50,085 nucleotides of DNA, taken from Bacteroidota bacterium. Its GTDB lineage: Bacteria > Bacteroidota > Rhodothermia > Rhodothermales > UBA10348. This document shows positions 42,625 to 50,085 of the stretch, one piece after another. The stretch is taken from contig JACZYD010000006.1 of NCBI GenBank assembly GCA_022571255.1, positions 1 to 50,085 on the forward strand, read 5' to 3'. The translations under genes and the position numbers were made by a program. Position 1 is the stretch's first letter. Each line of letters starts with the position of its first letter. The notes beneath the pieces were generated by a model. The model was given only the letters and a program-made list of their open reading frames with translations, did no database searches and was not told the DNA's origin.

Positions 42625-44328
42625 TCAACGATACTGATAACCCGCCTCAGTGTAGTGTGCCGCAAGATCTTGCGCATACGACCACAAGGTCAACGACTCG
42701 TTCAACAGGTGATCAATTTTTCCGTAAACTGGGTAAAATGCACTCCGATCGTAGAGCCTTGTTGCCAGTCGACCTTTAAGAAGCGTGTGTAAAAAAACTC
42801 GACTCTCCGACCATTCTTCCTCTGTAAATTGCTGTAACGTGCTTTCATCCGACTCTGGACCTTCCAATATCCGGTCGCCAATCAGTATATCTCTGGACGC
42901 AAGAAAATCGAGAAATTCATTACTGAGATTTGCATCAATTTCAAAATTATTCAGAAAACCCGCTCTGTTATCGCCCCAGGTATCCTGTAATTGAGCCGCA
43001 TGGTGATCGATCATTTCCCGTATGAACTCATTCTCGAGACTACGCCCGATAATCGCCCGGGAGAGTTCGGAAAGACTGTCAATCGCAACGATGAAATCAG
43101 GAATAATGCCACCACCTGCAATCACGAGTCTTCCGGAATCCGTTCTGTATTTAAGCGAATCAGCAACTTCGCTCAAGAGTGATGCTGAACTTTTAGCCCC
43201 ATCCGAATGCCGTAAATCTGCCTTACTCAAATAGTAATCATCCCGGTCACCGTTTTTATACGGGGTCTGGATCAGCCTGCCGGACGGTGTATAATACCGG
43301 GCCACCGTGACACGCAACACGCTGCCACCTGCAATCCGATACTGTTTCTGAACGAGACCTTTTCCGAATGTCCGCCTGCCGACAATCAACGCGCGATCAT
43401 GATCCTGCAGGGCCCCGGCAACGATCTCGCTTGCCGACGCTGAGCTTCCATCCACCAGAACGATCAACGGTTCTTTTTCCCAGAGCCCTCCTGAGCGAGC
43501 ACGAAATGTCTGGTGATCTTCAGCAGAGCGACCACGCTGAGAGACTATGACCTGACCCTCGGTTAAAAATTCATCGCTGATGTCTATCGCCATTTCCATA
43601 TATCCACCGGAATTCTGGCGCAGATCGAGTATCAGCCTTTTCATACCGTTTTGCTTCAACTCACGCAACGCTTTCTTGAATTCGTCATAGGTGGTTCTTG
43701 CAAATCTGTTCAGACGAATCAAACCCGTTTGCGAGTCTACCATGTACGCCGTATCGAGTGTCACGATGGCCACGGCATCCCGTGTGATTTCAAACCTGAG
43801 CTCAGAGGACACACCGGGGCGGCGCACGGTGACAACCACTTTTGTGCCCCGCGGACCCTTCAGATTCTCTTTCACCTGGGCATCAGTGAATCCGAGGGCG
43901 CTTTTCCCGTCAACGGCGATGATCTTGTCTCCCGATTGCAGACCCACCTCTTCACTCGGACCACCGGGAAGTACATTCAATACGGAAAGAACATTTACTC
44001 CGTCGTCATCGGGAATCAGTTCGTAGGCAATCCCTATTCCTTCAAAGGAGGCATTGAAATTCTCATTGACGGCCGCGATCTGGGATTCGTCGATATAAAT
44101 AGAGTGAGGATCCAGGTCATCGAGCATTCCCTGAATGGCGCTGATGGCCAGTTTATCCGAGTCAACATCTTCCACGTATCGCTTTTCGAGCACGATAAAA
44201 GCGTCTTCAAGCTTCTTGAGAGAACGAGCCACATCCTCTGAAGAAAGGGTGGTACCGATTTGAACACCGGCAAACAGAGCAAAAATGACGGCGGCTCCTG
44301 CGCCTATGATAATTCTGTTGGAACGCAT
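42625..44328 (-). CDS. S41 family C-terminal processing peptidase (CtpA-like)
   Basis: 567 aa. N-terminal signal/anchor (IIIGAGAAVIFALFAGVQIG), a helical part, and a PDZ domain (FEGIGIAYEL... GGPSEEVGLQSGDKIIAVDGKSALG). The protease core follows: LILDLRQNSGGYMEMAIDISDEF, the nucleophile in VDGSSASASEIVAGALQDHDRA, and the lysine in GRRTFGKGLVQ (Ser-Lys dyad). The roughly 180-residue C-terminal part is helical and typical of Bacteroidota tail-specific proteases. Start chosen at MRSNRIII (44328); the open frame begins at 44370. It diverges from polX across a 108-bp gap. Confidence 0.93.
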   Translation of the reverse strand: MRSNRIIIGAGAAVIFALFAGVQIGTTLSSEDVARSLKKLEDAFIVLEKRYVEDVDSDKLAISAIQGMLDDLDPHSIYIDESQIAAVNENFNASFEGIGIAYELIPDDDGVNVLSVLNVLPGGPSEEVGLQSGDKIIAVDGKSALGFTDAQVKENLKGPRGTKVVVTVRRPGVSSELRFEITRDAVAIVTLDTAYMVDSQTGLIRLNRFARTTYDEFKKALRELKQNGMKRLILDLRQNSGGYMEMAIDISDEFLTEGQVIVSQRGRSAEDHQTFRARSGGLWEKEPLIVLVDGSSASASEIVAGALQDHDRALIVGRRTFGKGLVQKQYRIAGGSVLRVTVARYYTPSGRLIQTPYKNGDRDDYYLSKADLRHSDGAKSSASLLSEVADSLKYRTDSGRLVIAGGGIIPDFIVAIDSLSELSRAIIGRSLENEFIREMIDHHAAQLQDTWGDNRAGFLNNFEIDANLSNEFLDFLASRDILIGDRILEGPESDESTLQQFTEEEWSESRVFLHTLLKGRLATRLYDRSAFYPVYGKIDHLLNESLTLWSYAQDLAAHYTEAGYQYR

Positions 44329-44436
44329 ATTTCTCTGGTGATAGTCCTGGTGCTGATCATCAATACCCACAAAAACGATGTATTGATCCCACAGCAGTGT
44401 TGCAATTCTGCATGCCCCTCGATCATATTAGATGGC

Positions 44437-46137
44437 ATGACGAACAAATTTGTTGCAAGAGCGCTGAAAGAAACAGCCTCTCTGATTGAATTAGCTGGCG
44501 GAAATCCGTTCCGGAGTCGCGCACTGGCCAATGCGGCCCGAACGATCGAGCGATTGGAAAAACCGGTCGAATCCCTGATCGACGAGGGTACCCTTACCGA
44601 TATCAAAGGGATTGGTACTGGATTGCAGGAACAGATCAGTGAGCTTCTTCAGCGAGGTTCGTTCGCGCTTCGCGACGATCTCCTGGGCGCTCTGCCACCC
44701 GGGCTGCTTGATATGCTGTCGATTAAAGGACTGGGCGCTAAAAAGGTACGCGAACTCTGGAAGAAACTCAGCATCCAGACCCTTGACGAACTGGAGTTCG
44801 CTGCCGGATCGGGTCGCATCGCTGAGCTTACGGGGTTCGGAGAAAAATCACAGCGCTCAATCCTTGTCAATATCGCGGCGCTGAGGTCGTACCGGTCCCG
44901 GCGCCATTTTGCAGATGTATGGGTACGAACGGAGACGCTGATAGACAAAATCCGCGGTCTGCCTGAAGTTTGCCGCGTGGAGCCGGCCGGCGAACTGAGA
45001 CGGCAATTTGAGACCGTCGGCCAGGTCGAAATCCTGATCGGTACGAACAACGCTCAGGTACCGGCGAACCTGGAAGACATTACCGGAAAACTGGAGATCA
45101 AAGAGCAGACTGAGCCCCGCGCCGGAGACGTTTTATGTTTGCGTGGATCGATCTCGGACGGGCTCCCACTGGAACTTAGCGTCTGTAGTGATGCTCAATT
45201 TGGTTCGGTCTGGTTCTTGCAATCTGCATCCCGGGAATTCATTTCTGAATGGCAAAAAGTCAACGGCCCCGTTCCGGATGTTTCTGAAGAATCAGAAATT
45301 TTCGATCGGGCCGGCAGCGCATTCATAGAGCCTGAAATACGTGACTCACCGGCGATTATAACAGAAGCAGGCATTGGCCCTCTCCCCGGTCTTATTACCG
45401 GGAAAGATCTCAAGGGCACACTTCACAACCACTCGACATACAGCGACGGCGCCCATTCGCTACGTGAAATGGCCCGTACAGCCCATGAAATGGGCCTTTC
45501 TTATTTTGGGATATGTGACCACAGTCAATCACTGAAAATCGCTTACGGACTTTCTCTGGAAGAGGTCGCACGGCAGCAGGAAGAGATCAGAGACCTGAAC
45601 AAAGAATTTGAGTCTGATGACGGAGTCGAATTTAAAATATTTTCCGGAATCGAAAGCGATATTCTGGAAGATGGCTCGCTGGATTACCCCGATCATATCC
45701 TTGAATCGTTTGATTTTATTGTCGCCAGCGTACACACCGGTTTTAATATGACGGAAGAAAAGGCTACTGAACGTGTAATCCGGGCCGTTTCGAATCCGTA
45801 TACATCGATTCTTGGCCATCCGACAGGACGCCTCCTGTTGCGACGGGAAGGATATCCGCTGAATCATGGAGCAGTTATTGATGCGTGTGCCCGTTATGGC
45901 GTAGCCATTGAACTGAATGCGAACCCGTACCGGCTGGATCTCGACTGGCGTTGGATTGAAGCTGCGAGAAAACGCGGTGTGCTGATCTCCATCAATCCGG
46001 ATGCTCATGCGACAGAACAACTGGCATATCACCGCTGGGGCATAGCGGTTGCCCGCAAAGGACGACTCACCGCCGAAGGCTGCTTGAACGCAATGGATCT
46101 GACTGCGTTTACAGAGTGGATCTCACGACGCAACTGA
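44437..46137 (+). CDS. polX: PolX-type DNA polymerase/PHP exonuclease with degenerate polymerase site
   Basis: 567 aa. Order: 8-kDa and helix-hairpin-helix region (FRSRALANAARTIERLE, IKGIGTGLQEQI, IKGLGAKKVRELWKKL), nucleotidyltransferase palm, then PHP domain. In the palm, the GS...D-x-D motif of family X reads GELRRQFETVGQVEILI. The two metal aspartates are Q196 and E198, and the third is probably E246, so polymerase activity is unlikely. The PHP nuclease site is complete: HNHSTYSDG, GICDHS, FSGIESDI, SVHTGF, GHPTG, ELNANP and NPDAHA. Start at ATG 44437 (MTNKFVARA). It is followed after 37 bp by the acylase-like gene. Confidence 0.9.
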   Translation: MTNKFVARALKETASLIELAGGNPFRSRALANAARTIERLEKPVESLIDEGTLTDIKGIGTGLQEQISELLQRGSFALRDDLLGALPPGLLDMLSIKGLGAKKVRELWKKLSIQTLDELEFAAGSGRIAELTGFGEKSQRSILVNIAALRSYRSRRHFADVWVRTETLIDKIRGLPEVCRVEPAGELRRQFETVGQVEILIGTNNAQVPANLEDITGKLEIKEQTEPRAGDVLCLRGSISDGLPLELSVCSDAQFGSVWFLQSASREFISEWQKVNGPVPDVSEESEIFDRAGSAFIEPEIRDSPAIITEAGIGPLPGLITGKDLKGTLHNHSTYSDGAHSLREMARTAHEMGLSYFGICDHSQSLKIAYGLSLEEVARQQEEIRDLNKEFESDDGVEFKIFSGIESDILEDGSLDYPDHILESFDFIVASVHTGFNMTEEKATERVIRAVSNPYTSILGHPTGRLLLRREGYPLNHGAVIDACARYGVAIELNANPYRLDLDWRWIEAARKRGVLISINPDAHATEQLAYHRWGIAVARKGRLTAEGCLNAMDLTAFTEWISRRN

Positions 46138-46174
46138 ATCAGGCCGGCTCCGGCTTCCATACACGAGAGACGAA

Positions 46175-48241
46175 TTGCCCCGAGTTATTGCTGCCGCATC
46201 AGTAGTCCTTGCCATATCGCTGGTCATAGCGCTTCTCATATGGTATCTGACTTACGGTATCAAAATACAGGCGCCGGCCGTGTTGGATGTTGCAGGCCTT
46301 GAAGAAGAAGTTTCCGTCGAGTTTTTTAAATCTGGACCAGTCCACATATCGACTTCTGTCGCCTCCGATATCCCCACGGCAATGGGGTTCGCACATGCGG
46401 TGAATCATACGTGGGAGGTAATCCTGATGAGACAGGCTGCGCTGGGCCGTCTCGCGGAGTGGTTCGGATCGTCCGCTCTTCCTGAAGATCGACTTTCGCG
46501 AAGGTTGCGCCTTGGCGCCGACGCAAGAATGATCTATGACAGACTTCCCCGTTCTGAACGCGAATTACTCGTACGATATTCGGAAGGAATGAATGCCGGC
46601 CTGGATCTGGAAGAAATCCAGGCTGCTGCTGCTCTCGTCCTCATGGAGATATCACCCGAAAAATGGGAGCCATGGCATGCGCTGGCTGTCGAGCGGCTCT
46701 GGATGTGGCTCGCTTCGGACTCGCAGCCCGAAGATGTATTGCCGGGAAAAAAACCAAGGTCTGGTGAAAGGGCGAAAGCAGAGGGTTTGTGGACGAGCAG
46801 CGATTTTGGTGCCGCCGACAGAGCGCTTCGGCGTCGCCTCCATCTCTTTGGATTCCGGAATAACCTGGCCGCCGGCGTACTGGACGGGGATCAGTTTTCG
46901 CTCCTTGGCAGATATGTAACCGGAGACAGCGGACTTCCGATTTTCCAATCGATTGCGATTTCAGTAGGTGAAGAACTTTACCTTGAGGGTCTGTCCGTTC
47001 CAGGCACTCTGTTTTTTCCTGCCGGTCGAAATGGTTCCGGATCCTGGGCTGCGTTGATCCAGACAGAAATCTCTTTTCACATCGCCCCTTATCCGTCCGA
47101 GATCAACATCTCGTACGAACGAATTCAAGACGATCGACGTCAGGAAGAAATTCTGGAGTCGGTTCGCACGAGCGCGGGTGAACTCGTTGTCGAACTGGCC
47201 TCGGATACCACTTTTTCTTCGGCGACCGCTGCACAGGCCAATCGAAATGTACTGATCGTCTCCTGGATCGGTTTTTCCCAGACAAGTGATGTGGCACAAT
47301 GGATCAATGTTATAAATGGGGAAATTCCCTTTTACGCTGTCTTGTCCGGAGACGGACTCGTAGTCAAATCCGATTCACTGCACGCTACAATCACCGGGCA
47401 CCCGGAAACCAGGATCGAAACCGATAACCTCCAGCTCATCACCAATTCCATTCACGGTGACGATCTCATCGCCCGGGTGTCTTCCAGTACAAATCCTGTG
47501 ACTTCCAGGAACACTCCGATTGAATTTCTGAAGGACCGGTATTCTGCAGTAGCGGCGGAGTCAATCAGGCCGATTCTCAATCGTATTTCAAGCAGATCTC
47601 CAGTCGATTCACTTCAAACCGATTCGTTTCCAGTCGATTCACTTCAAGTCGATTCGTTTCAAATCGATTCCGCCACGCAGGAGGCTCTCGCGTACCTCTA
47701 CGCCTGGGACTATTCGTTTGACCCTTCCTCCATTGCCGCTTCCATTTCTGAAGCTCTGCTGTCTTTTTTCGATCATCATCCCGTCGATACGCTTTCTGCA
47801 CGCGAGGTGTACGCAAGGCTTCGATCCGTGCTCGACACGCTCTCGCTCCGATACGGATCGGACATGCGTAACTGGAGGTGGGAAACGGTCCAGAATCGAC
47901 GCGTTTATTTCCCCGGTGATGGCATCCAGGGCGATCGGCCATCTCGGCACGTTCGTCAGTTTTTGGAAGAGTTTGCTTCCGTCGCAGTTACCGGAGCCGG
48001 CCATCCCTCTACGCTCGGTTGGGGCCCGTCCAGCCGGTTTTCATGGCGTAAGGCAAGTACAGCATGGAATATTGCGTTTCAAACCGACTTGAATGGATCT
48101 TTCGAATACACACGTGAGGCTGTTTCTTACACGAGCTTTCTCGGACGCTTCATGGCAGAGAATCAATCCGTGAGATCCATGTATTTACATTCGCCGGACA
48201 GAGAGAGCTATATCTCTCTCCTGAGACCGGTAAATGATTAA
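46175..48241 (+). CDS. Penicillin acylase-like protein lacking the catalytic nucleophile
   Basis: 688 aa starting with TTG. One N-terminal helix (VLAISLVIALLIWYLTYGI) anchors an S45-type fold. The alpha-chain hallmarks are present: VHISTSVASDIPTAMGFAHAVNHTWEVILMRQAALGRLAEWFG, and SEGMNAGL. The family's self-cleavage site (Gly-Ser/Asn, then W) that creates the N-terminal serine nucleophile reads F-R-N-N near residue 228, so the serine is replaced. The following SGLPIF...GLSVPGTLFFPAGRNGSGSW matches the beta-chain start. Residues about 476-499 are a low-complexity repeat of VDSLQ/VDSFQ. Probably an uncleaved binding or structural relative. It starts 37 bp after polX and is followed closely by the kinase. 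Confidence 0.78.
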   Translation: MPRVIAAASVVLAISLVIALLIWYLTYGIKIQAPAVLDVAGLEEEVSVEFFKSGPVHISTSVASDIPTAMGFAHAVNHTWEVILMRQAALGRLAEWFGSSALPEDRLSRRLRLGADARMIYDRLPRSERELLVRYSEGMNAGLDLEEIQAAAALVLMEISPEKWEPWHALAVERLWMWLASDSQPEDVLPGKKPRSGERAKAEGLWTSSDFGAADRALRRRLHLFGFRNNLAAGVLDGDQFSLLGRYVTGDSGLPIFQSIAISVGEELYLEGLSVPGTLFFPAGRNGSGSWAALIQTEISFHIAPYPSEINISYERIQDDRRQEEILESVRTSAGELVVELASDTTFSSATAAQANRNVLIVSWIGFSQTSDVAQWINVINGEIPFYAVLSGDGLVVKSDSLHATITGHPETRIETDNLQLITNSIHGDDLIARVSSSTNPVTSRNTPIEFLKDRYSAVAAESIRPILNRISSRSPVDSLQTDSFPVDSLQVDSFQIDSATQEALAYLYAWDYSFDPSSIAASISEALLSFFDHHPVDTLSAREVYARLRSVLDTLSLRYGSDMRNWRWETVQNRRVYFPGDGIQGDRPSRHVRQFLEEFASVAVTGAGHPSTLGWGPSSRFSWRKASTAWNIAFQTDLNGSFEYTREAVSYTSFLGRFMAENQSVRSMYLHSPDRESYISLLRPVND
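47601..47672 (+). repeat. 15-bp in-frame coding repeat in the acylase-like gene
   Basis: Five copies of a 15-bp unit (GATTCACTTCAAGTC and close variants) encode V/T/P/I-D-S-(L/F)-Q. The repeat keeps the frame, so it is a surface-exposed low-complexity insertion in the protein. Confidence 0.92.
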
Positions 48242-48246
48242 AAAAC

Positions 48247-49218
48247 ATGATTGAGATGGGTCCAATAATCACGATTGGCTTGGACATCGGCGGCACCAGG
48301 ACGACCGGATTATGCGGGATAAGCTCCAGTGAGAGCGTTGTGGATCTCAAAAAAATAGATGAGATCGGCTTGAATCTCAAAATAGCGGGCGTCGATGCCG
48401 TGTCTGACCTGATCATTGACATCACAGTGGCGGCGCGCAAATCATATATGAAAATCTCACGTTTGCCGGCCGGACATTCTGCCGCCGTTGTTGTTTGTGC
48501 GGGAATTGCTGGAGCCGGAAGCGAAAACGATCGCCGGATGGTCTCCATCCGATTTCAGAATAAAAGCCCCGGGGATTTACTGATTATACATACTGACACA
48601 TTTGTAGCATTGGAAGGAGCCTTTCGTGGTGAATCCGGGATGATTTTTATCACAGGTACCGGTTCAAGCGTGTGCGCCCGAGATCGCAGAGGGCGAATCG
48701 TCAGCGCGGGCGGGTGGGGGAGGCTGATCGGAGATCCTGCAAGCGGTTATCAAATCGGACTTCGGTGTCTGCGCATCCTGGGTAACCGTCTTGACAGTAC
48801 CGGGACTGAAAAACTCCAATTGAACGCCGACGACATTATGCTGAACACGTTGGTCACCGATTTTGGTCTGTCTTCTCGCGAAACCGTCATACAATCTGTT
48901 TATGATTCCCCGGCGTCAACTGCGAGCCTCGCACGAGTCGTGTTATCAGCCGCAAAGCGCGGTGACAACGCCGCACAGGCGATTCTGGTCAGCGAGATTC
49001 GCTCATTCGTAGATCAGATCGTACGCCTGACGCAGAATTTGACTCTTGTCGACAAACACTATGTGCATATGGGTGGCCTGAGAGAAGACGATCACTTTGC
49101 GGAGATGTTCAAGACGGAAATGCAGAGGCAACTGCCCGAATGGGAGCCCGCTCTTGCCCGCAATTCCCCCGCAGAGGGCGCTCTGCGACTGGCACAATCG
49201 CTTGCAGCGACCGTGTGA
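48247..49218 (+). CDS. BadF/BadG/BcrA/BcrD-type ATPase, N-acetylglucosamine kinase-like
   Basis: 323 aa of the ASKHA fold. The phosphate-1 loop is ITIGLDIGGTRTTG. VVVCAGIAGAGS, IHTDTFVALEGAF and the phosphate-2 loop GMIFITGTGSSVCARD follow. AGGWGRLIGDPASGYQIGLRCL is typical of N-acetylglucosamine or glucosamine kinases of eukaryotic and BadF type. The probable role is phosphorylating amino sugars recovered from the wall or from outside. Its ATG is 5 bases past the acylase-like stop, so the two are probably co-transcribed. It converges on pckA. Confidence 0.87.
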   Translation: MIEMGPIITIGLDIGGTRTTGLCGISSSESVVDLKKIDEIGLNLKIAGVDAVSDLIIDITVAARKSYMKISRLPAGHSAAVVVCAGIAGAGSENDRRMVSIRFQNKSPGDLLIIHTDTFVALEGAFRGESGMIFITGTGSSVCARDRRGRIVSAGGWGRLIGDPASGYQIGLRCLRILGNRLDSTGTEKLQLNADDIMLNTLVTDFGLSSRETVIQSVYDSPASTASLARVVLSAAKRGDNAAQAILVSEIRSFVDQIVRLTQNLTLVDKHYVHMGGLREDDHFAEMFKTEMQRQLPEWEPALARNSPAEGALRLAQSLAATV

Positions 49219-49256
49219 TGCGGAGAAAACGCCGACGCCGAAAAGCGGTGTACGGC

Positions 49257-50085
49257 TTACAGGGCTGCTGCTACCTGAAGTACCTCTTCTGTGCTTCCTT
49301 TTTCGAACTGGACGAAATTATCTCGAAAGAGACCTGCCAGTTTACTGGCCGCCATATCGTAGTCCGCTTCGTCAGTCCACGTATCTCTCGGAATCAGGAT
49401 TTCAGACGGCACGTTCGGACACGAAACAGGAATTTCAAGGCCAAATACAGAATCCGTGACCGTTTCTATCCGATCCAGCGCTCCGCTGTGAATGGCATCG
49501 ATGATTGCCCGCGTGTAGTCGAGTCTCATTCGCGTGCCGATGCCATGAACACCGCCGGTAAGTCCCGTATTTATCAGCCAGGCATCCACGCCATGGATGC
49601 GCATTTTTTCTGCCAGCATTTCCGCATATTTTGACGGATGCCATACCATGAAAGCTGCTCCGAAACAGGCCGAAAATGTGGCTTCCGGTTCGGTCACGCC
49701 CATTTCCGTACCTGCAACTTTGGCTGTATAACCGCTCATGAAATGATACATCGCCTGGGCCGGACTCAACTTGCTTACCGGAGGCAGTACACCGAATGCA
49801 TCATATGTCAGGAAGATGATATTACGAGGATGGCCACCAACAGCAGGAATTTTCGCATTGTCTATAAACTCAATCGGGTACGAGGCGCGCGTATTCTGAG
49901 TGATGGACACGTCATCATAATCGACCTTGTGCGTGTCCGGGTCGAAAACCACATTCTCAAGTACTGAACCATACCTGATGGCGCTGTAAATTTCCGGTTC
50001 TTTTTCCTGCGAGAGGCCGATTACCTTGGCATAACATCCGCCTTCGATGTTGAATATTCCTTCGTCGGACCAGCAGTGTTCGTCG
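49257..50085 (-). CDS. pckA: Phosphoenolpyruvate carboxykinase (ATP), 5' part beyond the window
   Basis: Converts oxaloacetate and ATP to PEP, CO2 and ADP in gluconeogenesis. The C-terminal 276 residues are present. They include [19 protein letters not shown] (the family's D-E-G metal region), [58 protein letters not shown], and [18 protein letters not shown]. The frame is open to the right edge; the P-loop and first half lie outside. Normal length is about 530 aa. It converges on the sugar-kinase gene across 38 bp. Confidence 0.96.
   Translation of the reverse strand, partial: DEHCWSDEGIFNIEGGCYAKVIGLSQEKEPEIYSAIRYGSVLENVVFDPDTHKVDYDDVSITQNTRASYPIEFIDNAKIPAVGGHPRNIIFLTYDAFGVLPPVSKLSPAQAMYHFMSGYTAKVAGTEMGVTEPEATFSACFGAAFMVWHPSKYAEMLAEKMRIHGVDAWLINTGLTGGVHGIGTRMRLDYTRAIIDAIHSGALDRIETVTDSVFGLEIPVSCPNVPSEILIPRDTWTDEADYDMAASKLAGLFRDNFVQFEKGSTEEVLQVAAAL

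Overview
The window is about 50 kb of a chromosome, or of a metagenome-assembled contig, from a Gram-negative bacterium of the Bacteroidota/FCB group. The best fit is the Rhodothermota or Balneolota side of that group. The evidence is a type IX secretion pair (porU-porV) with a cargo protein carrying a type A sorting tail, lineage-typical small families (DUF4293, DUF5683, an RRFEYEPRYYDP-type small membrane protein), a paired ExbD operon, a single-chain glycyl-tRNA synthetase and ATP-dependent PEP carboxykinase. The taxonomy is inferred from gene content only. I see no rRNA, phage, insertion sequence or CRISPR array. The one tRNA is tRNA-Arg(CCG).

Layout. 1-350: a minus-strand fragment of a DUF1549/BIG2 protein abuts a kynureninase that has lost its N-terminus; this is a sharp break in two genes and may be an assembly chimera. 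254-3694: tryptophan catabolism (kynU-kmo on plus, converging on kynA on minus). 2588-11186: a tightly packed minus-strand housekeeping run, in transcription order sigma-like factor, CPBP protease, DUF2007, cdsA, small membrane protein, mutL, tilS, hpt, kynA. 11279-11975: tRNA-Arg followed by a gene-free, hairpin-rich repeat region. 11976-13283: a dicarboxylate/glutamate symporter. 13425-27374: an envelope and secretion run on minus (porU, porV, a T9SS cargo with a dead M6 peptidase domain, a metallopeptidase/beta-propeller/beta-barrel fusion, a TlpA-like thioredoxin, DUF5683). 27478-29444: nadA, a Lon-N-domain protein and a lone HisKA-domain protein. 29643-33795: arsC, glyS, radC, rho. 34036-38337 (plus): alpha/beta hydrolase, membrane-anchored MurF-like ligase, RNase HII, glycosyltransferase. 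38340-42352 (minus): DUF4293, an NAD-type isocitrate dehydrogenase, and an exbB-X-exbD-exbD operon with a clear sigma-70 promoter and terminator. 42625-50085: an S41 protease diverging from a PolX / penicillin-acylase-like / sugar-kinase run, then pckA leaving the right edge.

Three themes stand out. First, several enzymes keep their fold but have lost catalytic residues: PolX (polymerase site), a penicillin acylase relative (nucleophile), an M6 peptidase relative (HExxH) and MutL (endonuclease metal motifs). Second, short tandem duplications sit at gene borders, including a triplicated start region of the sigma-like gene and a 25-bp duplication at a start/stop junction. Third, two intergenic regions look like structured nucleic acid: a hairpin array with ANGGA-bearing loops after tRNA-Arg, and a G5-run array upstream of the isocitrate dehydrogenase gene that could form a G-quadruplex. 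No complete undescribed system is proven; these are the best leads.
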